Source of the DNA: Thalassovita gelatinovora
GTDB lineage: Bacteria; Pseudomonadota; Alphaproteobacteria; Rhodobacterales; Rhodobacteraceae
DNA: 64,000 nucleotides
Assembly (NCBI RefSeq): GCF_001458355.1
Contig: NZ_CYSA01000015.1
Location: forward strand, 67,001-131,000
Direction of reading: 5' to 3'
Positions 24,084-32,779 of this stretch are shown in pieces. A program made the position numbers and the translations under genes. The notes beneath the pieces are model-generated. The model searched no databases, was not told the DNA's origin, and saw nothing but the letters and a program-made list of their open reading frames with translations. Positions within the stretch are counted from its first letter, which is position 1. Each line of letters begins with the position of its first letter.

Positions 24084-25628
24084 ATGGACGATCCCAGCGC
24101 CCCGGCAAACGAAAACTGGGGCCCGTTTGGCAGGCCCTTGTTCAACGATCCCGAATCACGGGCGTTGTCACGGGTTGGGGTGATCGATGTCGGATCGAAT
24201 TCGGTCCGAATGGTGGTGTTCGACGGCGCGGCGCGATCGCCCGCCTATTTCTACAATGAAAAAATCATGTGTGCGCTTGGTGCCGGCCTGTCGGAAACCG
24301 GGCGGCTGAATCCAGAAGGCCGGGTGCGGGCGCTGGCGGCAATGCGGCGGTTCCAGCGATTGGCCGAGGGCATGGATATGCCGCAACTGACGGCGGTGGC
24401 AACGGCGGCGGTGCGAGAAGCCGAAGACGGGGCGGAATTCGTCGCCGAGGTGGAACGCGAAACCGGCATTCAGATCTATATCATCGATGGCAAGGAAGAA
24501 GCCCGGTTGTCGGCGCAAGGCGTGTTGCTGGGCTGGCCGGGGTCTTATGGGCTGGTCTGTGACATCGGCGGGTCGTCGATGGAATTGGCAGAAATATCCG
24601 GCGGCACCGTGATGCGCCGGGTGACCTCCGAACTGGGTCCGCTGAAGCTGACCGACGTGGCGGGCGGCAAGAAGGGGCGCAGGGCCTTTGTGTCCGAAAC
24701 CGTTGCCGCGCTGGCCGACGAAATGGGGCAGCAACGCAACCGGCTGTTTCTGGTCGGTGGATCGTGGCGGGCGATTGCCCGGATCGATATGGAACGGCGC
24801 GGGTATCCTTTGCACGTGCTGCACGAATACCGAATGACCCGCAAATCGGTGAATGCCACGCTGGACTATGTGTCGAAAAACGATCCCGACGCTTTGCGCA
24901 AACGCTGTGGCGTGTCGAGCCAACGGATGGCGCTGGTACCGTTGGCGGGCGAAGTTCTGAAACAGGTGATCAAGACCTTTCAGCCGCATGACATCGCGGT
25001 GTCGAGCTATGGTATCCGCGAAGGGCTGCTGTATGAGCAGATGCCGACGAAACTGCGCGACCGCGATCCGCTGATCGAGGCAAGCTATTTTTCCGAAGCC
25101 AAAGATGCCCGCCTGCCCGGTTTTGGCAGCCGCCTGTATGAATTCGTACTGCCGTTGTTCAAATCCGCCCCGCTGGAACGCAAACGGCTGATCAAGGCCG
25201 CGTGCCTGCTGCATGATGTCAGTTGGCGCGCCCATCCCGATTACCGCGCCGAGGCCTGTTTCGACAACGTGACCCGGGCCAATCTGGGCGGGTTGCGCCA
25301 TTCCGAACGGGTGTTTCTGGGCCTGTCGCTGATGCATCGCTATCGCAATTCACGGCAGGGAACGCGATTCGAGCCGATTTTCGGACTGCTGGACGACAAG
25401 TCATTGAAAGACGCCGAAATTCTGGGCAAGGCGATGCGTTTTGGCGCGATGCTGTGGCCCCAGAAGGAACTGCCGATCGGTGAATTGCGCTGGTTCCCGA
25501 AGAAGAAACATCTCAGCCTGATCCTGGCGCGGGATTCGGAACCTTTGTTCGGTGAAGTGGCGCAGGCGCGGTTCAAATCGCTGGCCAATTCGTTGCAGGC
25601 CGAAACCCAGGTCAAGATCCTGCGGTGA
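24084..25628 (+). CDS. ppx: Exopolyphosphatase / Ppx-GppA phosphatase
   Basis: Hydrolyses terminal phosphates of polyphosphate and possibly pppGpp. At 514 aa it has the ASKHA-fold phosphate-1 motif GVIDVGSNSVRMVVFDG, the catalytic ATAAVREAEDG region and the phosphate-2 motif CDIGGSSMELAEI. A C-terminal HD-type helical domain contains AACLLHDVSWRAHPDYRAE. The start at ATG 24084 is chosen from an AAGGAAGAACGCT upstream. Its position after ppk is typical of alphaproteobacteria. Confidence 0.93.
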   Translation: MDDPSAPANENWGPFGRPLFNDPESRALSRVGVIDVGSNSVRMVVFDGAARSPAYFYNEKIMCALGAGLSETGRLNPEGRVRALAAMRRFQRLAEGMDMPQLTAVATAAVREAEDGAEFVAEVERETGIQIYIIDGKEEARLSAQGVLLGWPGSYGLVCDIGGSSMELAEISGGTVMRRVTSELGPLKLTDVAGGKKGRRAFVSETVAALADEMGQQRNRLFLVGGSWRAIARIDMERRGYPLHVLHEYRMTRKSVNATLDYVSKNDPDALRKRCGVSSQRMALVPLAGEVLKQVIKTFQPHDIAVSSYGIREGLLYEQMPTKLRDRDPLIEASYFSEAKDARLPGFGSRLYEFVLPLFKSAPLERKRLIKAACLLHDVSWRAHPDYRAEACFDNVTRANLGGLRHSERVFLGLSLMHRYRNSRQGTRFEPIFGLLDDKSLKDAEILGKAMRFGAMLWPQKELPIGELRWFPKKKHLSLILARDSEPLFGEVAQARFKSLANSLQAETQVKILR

Positions 25629-25666
25629 TGCTGGCCGGTCTGGTTCAGGCCGGGCATCGGGCAAGA

Positions 25667-26059
25667 TCACAGGTCGATTTCGCCCTCATTCGGGTCTGGC
25701 ACGGGCAACGGTTCGGGCGGCATCGGTTGCTTGCGGCGCAGGATGATGTCGCCATTGGGCAGCAATTCGGGCGGATGGTAGAGCGTGATATCATCCACCT
25801 TTTCCATCAGATCGCGCAACGCCGGGCCCATTTCCTTGGCGAACTGGCGCAGGGCCGGTTCCATGTCTTCGGTCAGCTGCTGCAAATCGTCCAGCGCCGG
25901 TTCCATTTGCTGCATGATGCCTTTGAAGAACAGCTTGGCGCCTTCTTCCATCAACGAAAAACCGTCATCTTCCCCGGCAGCGGGCGGGGCCGGGTCTTCG
26001 GCCAGAACCGGCTGAGCCAAGAATGCGGCGGTCATGGTGGTGATCAGAATGTGTTTCAT
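25667..26059 (-). CDS. Secreted acidic helical protein of unknown function
   Basis: A 130-aa protein from ATG 26059 with a signal peptide (MKHILITTMTAAFLAQPVLA-ED). The mature part is an acidic amphipathic helix with a repeated MEPAL motif (QQMEPALDDLQQLTEDMEPALRQFAKEMGPALRDL), then a proline-rich acidic tail. From memory, relatives occur throughout Rhodobacteraceae and are sometimes labelled AAA+ ATPase, but no Walker motif is present, so that label would be wrong. Probably periplasmic. The Shine-Dalgarno is weak. It is convergent with ppx. Confidence 0.72.
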   Translation of the reverse strand: MKHILITTMTAAFLAQPVLAEDPAPPAAGEDDGFSLMEEGAKLFFKGIMQQMEPALDDLQQLTEDMEPALRQFAKEMGPALRDLMEKVDDITLYHPPELLPNGDIILRRKQPMPPEPLPVPDPNEGEIDL

Positions 26060-26158
26060 CGGTCTAATATAGCCGGTTTTTGCAAAAGTTTTTAGAGGTC
26101 GCAGGAATTTCCGGCCATTTGCAGCCGTTTCCAACCCGGCGGCGCATTTGCAGAGCTG

Positions 26159-27184
26159 CTAGGCCAGATCGATATCCAGCGTCACCGGGAAATGGTCCGA
26201 TGCTGTCACCAACGCATCGCACAGTTCCGGCACCTTGAAACATCCTGCATCTTCGAACGGATGCCAGATCCGCCAGGACGGGTTGCGTTCGGTCAGGTCT
26301 GGCGACACCATGATGTAATCCAGCAGCGCCTGAAGATAGCGCTTTTCCGGTGCGATATAGAACCGCGCGGTGCTGATATTCGCCCAGCGATCCGTTAACG
26401 TCCGGTGGGCGTGCGGGTCATAAAGCTGCGGCCCGCCGGAATCGCCCAGCACGATTTCGACCGAAGACCGTCCGAACAGGTCTTCGTATTCGTCCAACCC
26501 CGGACCATCGTTCAGATCGCCCAGCACGATCAGCGGTTCACCGGCCTGAAGATGGGTTTCAATCCGACGGTGCAGCCAGATCGCCTGTGCCAGTTGTTTG
26601 CGCCGGTTGGAAATGGCCGCCCGCATGATCGCATCGCGGCCATGTGCGCCATGTGGGGCCTTGGATTTCAGATGCGCACCGATCATGCGGAATTCGAACC
26701 CGCCCGCCGTGCGCAGCCCCAGTTCGAGCGGCGGTTTGGAAAAACTGATCAGATCTTCGGTCGCGTCGATATCCAGATCGATACGAAACACGCCATCAAA
26801 GCGCGGTGCCCCTTCCGATCCTTTCTTGCCGGTGGTGTCGCCCAATGGATCATGCCACGCGGTCAACCGGTCGGGATCATATAGCAGCGCGATTTCCTGC
26901 TGGGTATGATTTGGAAAGCCGACAATCGCCTTGCGGCAGCGCAGATTGAAGGCGCGGGCGAAGTTTTCCAGCGCCGGAACCGTGGTGCGTTTGCCATTGT
27001 GATCGGGTGCTTCGATCACCATCACCGCATCGGCGTCAATCGCGGTGAACACGATACCCAGCGCCGCCAGTTGCTGAGTCCGGGTGACATCCTGGCGCCC
27101 CGACCAGCGGGTATCGTCCAGCAGGCCGCCGGATTCGTCGAACAGGTTGTTGAACCATTCGACGTTATAGGTGGCGATACGCAT
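26159..27184 (-). CDS. Endonuclease/exonuclease/phosphatase (EEP) family protein
   Basis: A 341-aa protein of the DNase I-like EEP superfamily. The opening MRIATYNVEWFNNLF gives the conserved Asn. VMVIEAPDH lies at the metal-binding Glu position, HLKSKAP and VLGDLNDGPG supply the catalytic Asp/Asn, and TASDHFPVTLDIDLA provides the terminal SDH motif. It could be a nuclease or a phosphodiesterase; no export signal is seen. The ATG overlaps the stop of the TerB-DnaJ gene (TGATG), so the two are translationally coupled. Confidence 0.85.
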   Translation of the reverse strand: MRIATYNVEWFNNLFDESGGLLDDTRWSGRQDVTRTQQLAALGIVFTAIDADAVMVIEAPDHNGKRTTVPALENFARAFNLRCRKAIVGFPNHTQQEIALLYDPDRLTAWHDPLGDTTGKKGSEGAPRFDGVFRIDLDIDATEDLISFSKPPLELGLRTAGGFEFRMIGAHLKSKAPHGAHGRDAIMRAAISNRRKQLAQAIWLHRRIETHLQAGEPLIVLGDLNDGPGLDEYEDLFGRSSVEIVLGDSGGPQLYDPHAHRTLTDRWANISTARFYIAPEKRYLQALLDYIMVSPDLTERNPSWRIWHPFEDAGCFKVPELCDALVTASDHFPVTLDIDLA

Positions 27185-27867
27185 CAGGCCTCCTGCCGGT
27201 CGGCAATTTCTTCCCAAGCGTTATTGAAATCGATCATGCGTTTTTCCGCCAGCTTGACAGCCTCTGCCGGGACGCCACGCGCCAACATGGCATCGGGATG
27301 GGTGTCGCGGACCAGTTGTTTCCAATGTTTGCGAATATCGGCAACCGGCATGTCGTGGGTCACGCCCAGCACCGCGTAAGGATCGGGCGCGGCATCGGGC
27401 ACGAAACGGCTGCGCAGCCCGCGAAATTCGGCTTCGCTCATGCCGAAAATTTCCGCCACTCGCAACAGGAAGGCGTCTTCGGCCGGGTGATAGGTGCCAT
27501 CGGCTATGGCAATATGAAACAGGCCTTCCATCAGATCACACAGGCAGTCCTGACCGTCGCCGAACATCGCCCGGATGCGGCGGGCGTAATCTTCGAATCC
27601 GGCCACATCACGGCGGGCCAGGTTGAACACCCGCGCCGCGCCGGCTTCGTCTTCGCGGGCGATCTGGAACACTTCGCGTATGGCGCTGACTTCGTCGCGG
27701 GTGACCAACCCGTCGGCCTTGGCCATCTTGGCCGACAGGGCGATCACTGCGATGGTAAAGGCGACGCTGCGTTCCGGCGGGGTGCGCAAGCGGTCAAAGA
27801 TTGCGCTCAGCCCCTCGCCACTGGCCAGGGCCGAAATCGCTTCGCCTATGCGTCTCCAAATCGACAT
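27184..27867 (-). CDS. DjlA-like TerB/DnaJ domain co-chaperone
   Basis: A 227-aa protein. The N-terminal part (about residues 35-135) is a TerB/DjlA-type acidic helical domain (SVAFTIAVIALSAKMAKADGLVTRDE and HIAIADGTYHPAEDAFLLRVAEIFGMSE). The C terminus is a J domain (DPYAVLGVTHDMPVADIRKHW) with the HPD tripeptide in VRDTHPDAML, needed to stimulate DnaK. Unlike E. coli DjlA it has no clear N-terminal transmembrane anchor. It is in an operon with the EEP gene. Confidence 0.88.
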   Translation of the reverse strand: MSIWRRIGEAISALASGEGLSAIFDRLRTPPERSVAFTIAVIALSAKMAKADGLVTRDEVSAIREVFQIAREDEAGAARVFNLARRDVAGFEDYARRIRAMFGDGQDCLCDLMEGLFHIAIADGTYHPAEDAFLLRVAEIFGMSEAEFRGLRSRFVPDAAPDPYAVLGVTHDMPVADIRKHWKQLVRDTHPDAMLARGVPAEAVKLAEKRMIDFNNAWEEIADRQEA

Positions 27868-27930
27868 GAAGCCATCCTAGTCTGCGCCTGCCTAAAAGTC
27901 ATCGCGCATAAAACAGATGCAGCACCGGGA

Positions 27931-28419
27931 TCATAGGATTTTCTGCATCAGCACAAGATCCATCCAGCGCTCGAATTTGCGCCCGACCTGCGGCAGCCGG
28001 GCGATTTCGCGGTAACCCAGCGCGGCATGAAAACCGACCCCACCGGGGTTGTCGCCGCTGACGCCCGCGAACAGCGAATGAACCCCGGTGGCGCGGGCGT
28101 GATCTTCGAGCGCGATCATCAAGTCACGGCCCAGCCCCTGCCCCTGTGCCTGCGGCGCGATATGGATGGTGTGTTCCATCGTGTGCCGATACCCCGGACC
28201 GCCCCGGAATTGGAAATAGGTGGCAAAGCCTGCCACCTGCCCGGCCTGTTCCACCACAAGGAAGGCTTTGCCTTCGGCCTGTTTGGCGGCGATATCAGCG
28301 ATCAGATCCTGCGGTGTCTTTTCCAGTGTGGTAAAGGTCGCCGCAGTGTCGCGGATGATGTGGTTCCAGATATCGGCCACCGCATCGGCATCTTTGGGCC
28401 GTGCATCGCGGATCGTCAT
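27931..28419 (-). CDS. GNAT acetyltransferase, phosphinothricin/methionine sulfone acetyltransferase-like
   Basis: A 162-aa GNAT enzyme. The acetyl-CoA binding motif is HIAPQAQGQGLGRDLMIALEDHARATG (Q-x-x-G-x-G core), and the PAT/MnaT-like subgroup is suggested by ADIWNHIIRDTAATFTTLEKTP at the N terminus and FHAALGYREIARLPQVGRKFERWMDLVLMQ at the C terminus. Likely substrates are amino-acid analogues such as methionine sulfone or sulfoximine (family knowledge, not proven). Confidence 0.87.
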   Translation of the reverse strand: MTIRDARPKDADAVADIWNHIIRDTAATFTTLEKTPQDLIADIAAKQAEGKAFLVVEQAGQVAGFATYFQFRGGPGYRHTMEHTIHIAPQAQGQGLGRDLMIALEDHARATGVHSLFAGVSGDNPGGVGFHAALGYREIARLPQVGRKFERWMDLVLMQKIL

Positions 28420-28635
28420 TGCAACATCACCTTGTCTTTGGGTCCAGCCGGGCTGAGCGCGGGCTTGCTGTCAATCCGGTCTCGACATGGGCGCCCCCCG
28501 CTGCCAGAGTTTGCGATGACACGACGATGTGATCCAATTGCAACATTTTGCCCGCTCCGCAGTTCCGCTCGCTTGAACCGATCTAAATATAACCCATTTC
28601 GTCAGGAAATCTGACTCCGTAAACAGGGAAACGCA

Positions 28636-29820
28636 ATGCTGCTTAGAACCATCGACCGATTTTTCCGCCATGAAGCCTCTGGCGGCATCCTTCTGATGCT
28701 TTCGGCCGTTGCCGCGCTGATCGTGGCGAATTCTTCGCTTTCCGGATTTTACGACAGTTTCCTTGGGGCCAAACTGGCGGTCACGCTGAACGGTGAAGGT
28801 TTGGCAAAGCCGCTGATCTTGTGGATCAATGACGGGCTGATGGCGGTGTTCTTCTTCCTGATCGGGCTGGAACTGAAGCGCGAGATACTGGAAGGCAAAC
28901 TGAAAAATCCCAAGGATGTGATGCTGCCCGGGATGGCGGCGGTGGGTGGCATGGCGGTGCCTGCGGTGATCTATGCCGCGCTGAACTGGGGTCAGCCAAG
29001 CCTGTCAGGCTGGGCCATTCCGGCGGCCACCGATATTGCCTTCGCGCTTGGCATCCTGGCCCTGATGGGCACCCGCGCGCCCGCCTCTCTCAAGGTGTTT
29101 CTGCTGACGCTGGCGATCCTTGACGATCTGGGCGCGATCGTGATCATCGCGCTGTTTTACACCGCCGATCTGAAAATCGAATACCTGTATCTGGCGCTGT
29201 TGCCGCTGGCGGCGCTGATTTGGCTGAACCTGCGCGGTCAGCACCGGGTCGCGCCGATGATCCTGCTGGGCACAATCCTGTGGGTTCTGGTGCTGAAATC
29301 GGGCGTTCATGCGACCTTGGCGGGCGTGATTACCGCCTTCTGTATCCCGCTGACCGACAAATGGGGCAAATCCCCGCTGCACGCGCTGGAACATGGGTTG
29401 GCGCCTTATGTGCTCTATCTGATCGTGCCGATCTTTGCCTTTGCCAATGCCGGGGTCGTGCTGACCGGGATCACCCTGGCCGATCTGGCGGCCCCCTTGC
29501 CGATGGGGATCGCGCTTGGCCTGATCGCGGGCAAACAGCTGGGTGTGTTCGGGGTGACGTTCATCATGGTCAAATCGGGACTGGCGCGGATGCCCAGCGA
29601 AGCCAACTGGATGCATATCTATGGCATTTCCTGTCTGGCCGGGATCGGGTTTACCATGTCGTTGTTCATCGGCGGGCTGAGCTTTGACGATGCCGCGCTG
29701 ATGAACCAGGTCCGGCTGGGCGTGTTGTCGGGATCAGTGGTGTCTGCGGTGCTGGGATATGTCGCGCTGACGCTGGCCAGCCGCCGCAACGCCCCGGCCG
29801 CTGTGCCAATGGCAGACTGA
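28636..29820 (+). CDS. nhaA: Na+/H+ antiporter NhaA
   Basis: A 394-aa, 12-helix antiporter for sodium export and pH homeostasis. The opening DRFFRHEASGGILLMLSAVAALIVANS and the ion-site helix with LTLAILDDLGAIVIIALFYT (the Asp-Asp pair) are diagnostic. PAATDIAFALGILALMGTRAP and FANAGVVL are also conserved. ATG 28636 is preceded by CAGGGAAACGCA. It is monocistronic with a terminator downstream. The 216-bp upstream gap holds no gene. Confidence 0.95.
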   Translation: MLLRTIDRFFRHEASGGILLMLSAVAALIVANSSLSGFYDSFLGAKLAVTLNGEGLAKPLILWINDGLMAVFFFLIGLELKREILEGKLKNPKDVMLPGMAAVGGMAVPAVIYAALNWGQPSLSGWAIPAATDIAFALGILALMGTRAPASLKVFLLTLAILDDLGAIVIIALFYTADLKIEYLYLALLPLAALIWLNLRGQHRVAPMILLGTILWVLVLKSGVHATLAGVITAFCIPLTDKWGKSPLHALEHGLAPYVLYLIVPIFAFANAGVVLTGITLADLAAPLPMGIALGLIAGKQLGVFGVTFIMVKSGLARMPSEANWMHIYGISCLAGIGFTMSLFIGGLSFDDAALMNQVRLGVLSGSVVSAVLGYVALTLASRRNAPAAVPMAD

Positions 29821-29831
29821 CAGCGCATATA

Positions 29832-29865
29832 AAGGGCCCGCGCGTCACAGAAACACCGGGCCCTT
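29832..29865 (+). terminator. Rho-independent terminator after nhaA
   Basis: Stem AAGGGCCCG / CGGGCCCTT, 16-nt loop, followed by CTTCTGTTC, 12 bp after the nhaA stop. Confidence 0.75.
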
Positions 29866-29938
29866 CTTCTGTTCAAAACTATCCTCGGGGGGAGGCCAGC
29901 AGGGCCGTGGGGGGCAGACAGCCCCCCTTCCCCATCGA

Positions 29939-32068
29939 TCAGCCGCGCGCGGCGCGGATCAGGCGCAAAATATCCTGCGCAGCTTCGGGAATATTGGTGC
30001 CGGGTCCGAAGATCGCCTTGACCCCGGCCTTTTGCAGGAAGTCGTAATCCTGCTGCGGGATCACCCCGCCACAGATCACGATGATATCGCCAGCATCCTT
30101 GGCCTTCAGCGCCTCGATCAATTGCGGTGCCAGCGTTTTATGCCCTGCCGCCTGCGACGAGATGCCGACCACGTGCACGTCGTTGTCGACCGCATCCTGT
30201 GCGGCCTCGTCGGGGGTCTGAAACAGCGGGCCTACATCGACGTCAAAGCCGATATCGGCAAAGGCGGTGGCGATCACCTTGGCGCCGCGGTCATGACCGT
30301 CCTGGCCCATCTTGACCACCAGCATGCGCGGGCGGCGGCCTTCTTCTTCGGCGAAATCTTCGACCGATTTCTGGATCTTGGCAAAACCTTCGTCGCCTTC
30401 ATAGGCCGCGCCGTAAACGCCGGCCAATGTCTTTACCTCGGCGCGGTGGCGGCCGAATTCCTTTTCCATAGCCATGCTGATTTCTCCGACGGTTGCCCGG
30501 GCGCGGGCGGCTTCGACCGCCGCTTCGAGCAGGTTGCCGCCCTGTTTGGCGCGGCGGGTGAGTTCCTCGAGCGCCGCTGTGCAGGCGGCATCGTCGCGGG
30601 TGCTGCGGATCTTTTCCAGTCGGGCGATCTGGCTTTCGCGCACCGCGACGTTGTCAACGTCGAGAATGTCGATCGGGTCTTCTTTTTCCTTGCGGTACTT
30701 GTTGACGCCGACGATCACTTCCTGACCGCGGTCGATCATTGCCTGACGGCGGGCAGCGGTTTCCTCGATCCGCAGCTTCGGCATGCCCGACGCCACCGCC
30801 TTGGTCATACCGCCCATTTCTTCGACTTCCTGCATCAGCGCCCAGGCCTTGTCAGCCAGTTCCGCAGTCAGGCTTTCGACGTAATAGGACCCGGCCAGCG
30901 GGTCGACCACGTTGGTCACGCCGGTTTCTTCCTGCAAGATCAGCTGCGTGTTCCGCGCGATCCGGGCGGAAAAATCGGTGGGCAGCGCGATGGCTTCGTC
31001 CAAAGCGTTGGTGTGCAGCGACTGGGTGCCGCCGAGAACCGCGCTCATCGCTTCATAGGCGGTGCGGATCACGTTGTTGTAGGGGTCTTGTTCCTGCAAC
31101 GACACACCCGAGGTCTGGCAGTGGGTGCGCAGCATCTTGGACCGTTCGCTCTGCGCCCCGAATTCGGTCATCACCTTGTGCCACAAAAGACGCGCGGCGC
31201 GCAGCTTGGCGGCTTCCATGAAGAAATTCATCCCGATGGCAAAGAAGAACGACAGCCGCCCGGCGAATTTGTCCACGTCCATGCCCGCTTCGATCGCGGC
31301 ACGCACATATTCGCGCCCGTCGGCCAGCGTGTAAGCCAGTTCCTGAACCAGGTTCGCGCCCGCTTCTTGCATGTGGTAGCCGGAGATCGAGATCGAATTG
31401 AATTTCGGCATTTCATTCGAGGTGTATTCGATGATGTCCGAAATGATCTTCATCGACGGTTCAGGCGGATAGATATAGGTGTTGCGGACCATGAATTCCT
31501 TCAGAATGTCATTCTGAATGGTGCCTGCCAGCAAGGCCTTGTCGTGGCCCTGTTCTTCGCCGGTGACGATGAAATTGGCCAGGATCGGGATCACCGCGCC
31601 GTTCATCGTCATCGACACTGACACCTTGTCCAACGGAATGCCGTCGAACAGGATCTTCATATCTTCGACGCTGTCGATGGCGACGCCCGCCTTGCCGACA
31701 TCGCCGACCACGCGCGGGTGGTCGCTGTCATACCCGCGATGCGTGGCCAGATCGAAGGCGACCGAAACCCCCTGCTGACCGGCGGCCAGGTTGCGGCGGT
31801 AAAAGGCGTTGGATTCCTCTGCCGTGGAAAACCCCGCATATTGCCGGATGGTCCAGGGCCGCCCGGCATACATGGTGGCCTTAACGCCACGGGTGAACGG
31901 GCCAAACCCCGGCAGCGACCCCATATGCGGCAATGCGCCGGTATCGTCTTCGGTATAAAGCGGCTGAACCTTGATGCCTTCCAGGGTGTCCCAGGTCAGG
32001 TCGTCCAGCGGGCGGCCGCGCAGTTCCTTTTCCGCCAGTTCGCGCCAATCATCCTTGCTGTGGGTCAT
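29939..32068 (-). CDS. scpA: Methylmalonyl-CoA mutase (single-chain)
   Basis: Adenosylcobalamin enzyme converting (R)-methylmalonyl-CoA to succinyl-CoA at the end of propionyl-CoA assimilation. It is 709 aa. The TIM-barrel part shows [18 protein letters not shown] and [20 protein letters not shown], which favour methylmalonyl- over ethylmalonyl-CoA mutase. The C-terminal B12 domain carries the base-off motif [20 protein letters not shown] (D-x-H-x-x-G) and [12 protein letters not shown]. The second of two close ATGs (32068) is better spaced from AGAAGG than 32074. It belongs to the pcc/mcm block. Confidence 0.95.
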   Translation of the reverse strand: MTHSKDDWRELAEKELRGRPLDDLTWDTLEGIKVQPLYTEDDTGALPHMGSLPGFGPFTRGVKATMYAGRPWTIRQYAGFSTAEESNAFYRRNLAAGQQGVSVAFDLATHRGYDSDHPRVVGDVGKAGVAIDSVEDMKILFDGIPLDKVSVSMTMNGAVIPILANFIVTGEEQGHDKALLAGTIQNDILKEFMVRNTYIYPPEPSMKIISDIIEYTSNEMPKFNSISISGYHMQEAGANLVQELAYTLADGREYVRAAIEAGMDVDKFAGRLSFFFAIGMNFFMEAAKLRAARLLWHKVMTEFGAQSERSKMLRTHCQTSGVSLQEQDPYNNVIRTAYEAMSAVLGGTQSLHTNALDEAIALPTDFSARIARNTQLILQEETGVTNVVDPLAGSYYVESLTAELADKAWALMQEVEEMGGMTKAVASGMPKLRIEETAARRQAMIDRGQEVIVGVNKYRKEKEDPIDILDVDNVAVRESQIARLEKIRSTRDDAACTAALEELTRRAKQGGNLLEAAVEAARARATVGEISMAMEKEFGRHRAEVKTLAGVYGAAYEGDEGFAKIQKSVEDFAEEEGRRPRMLVVKMGQDGHDRGAKVIATAFADIGFDVDVGPLFQTPDEAAQDAVDNDVHVVGISSQAAGHKTLAPQLIEALKAKDAGDIIVICGGVIPQQDYDFLQKAGVKAIFGPGTNIPEAAQDILRLIRAARG

Positions 32069-32212
32069 GGTCATGTCCTTCTGTCTGCGCGCCGCTTGGG
32101 GGCGACGCAATAGGGGGATGTAAGGGGATCGCCGCGAAACTGCGGGTCCGCCGTGAAATTGTCATTCGCATTTGGGGCCGGGATACCTATATCTTGATCA
32201 ACAGGAGGCCCC

Positions 32213-32656
32213 ATGATCACGCGAATATTTGGAATTGCTGCATTAATCGCCCTACCCGGCTGGGCCATGGCGACCGACGCCACCCTGCCCGAGACGCTTT
32301 CGGCACAGAGCGACGAGGTCACGCTGGAGCAATTCTTGTGGCTCAAGCGGCCCGTCGTGGTTTTCTCTGACAGCCCCGCCGACCCGCGTTTCGTCGAACA
32401 GATGCGGTATCTGGCGGCGGATGTGGACGGTTTGACCATCCGCGATGTGGTGGTTTTGACCGATACCGACCCGACCGGTAAAAGCGCGTTGCGCGAAAAA
32501 CTGCGCCCGCGCGGGTTCATGTTGGCGCTGGTCGATAAGGACGGCCAGGTGAAGCTGCGCAAACCCGCCCCATGGACGGTGCGCGAAATCACCCGGTCGA
32601 TCGACAAATGGCCAACGCGGCAACAGGAAATCCGCGAAGAGCTGGGCAAGGAATAG
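32213..32656 (+). CDS. DUF4174 domain secreted protein
   Basis: A 147-aa protein with a signal peptide (MITRIFGIAALIALPGWAMA-TD). The mature domain has FLWLKRPVVVFSDSPADPRFVEQM and RGFMLALVDKDGQVKLRKPAPWTVREI. This is a thioredoxin-fold-like family without an active CxxC, known as DUF4174. Start ATG 32213 follows an AGGAGG. It is the only plus-strand gene inside the propionyl-CoA block and is commonly found near mcm/pccA in this order (from memory). Function is unknown. Confidence 0.82.
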   Translation: MITRIFGIAALIALPGWAMATDATLPETLSAQSDEVTLEQFLWLKRPVVVFSDSPADPRFVEQMRYLAADVDGLTIRDVVVLTDTDPTGKSALREKLRPRGFMLALVDKDGQVKLRKPAPWTVREITRSIDKWPTRQQEIREELGKE

Positions 32657-32779
32657 CCGGGATCAACCAAGATCGGGCGCCCGTCCCACTGCGTGGAACG
32701 TGCGGCCCCCGACCGGTCAAGCCGGGGGCTGCCAATGACGGCGGCCCCGGTCTTGTTTGAACCACAAGCCTTCATGCCC

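Noticed and set aside
32700-32731. GC-rich hairpin GCCCCCG/CGGGGGC between the DUF4174 gene and pccA
   Set aside because: It has no U tract in either direction and a modest stem. It may be a weak convergent terminator, but the support was not enough to list it.
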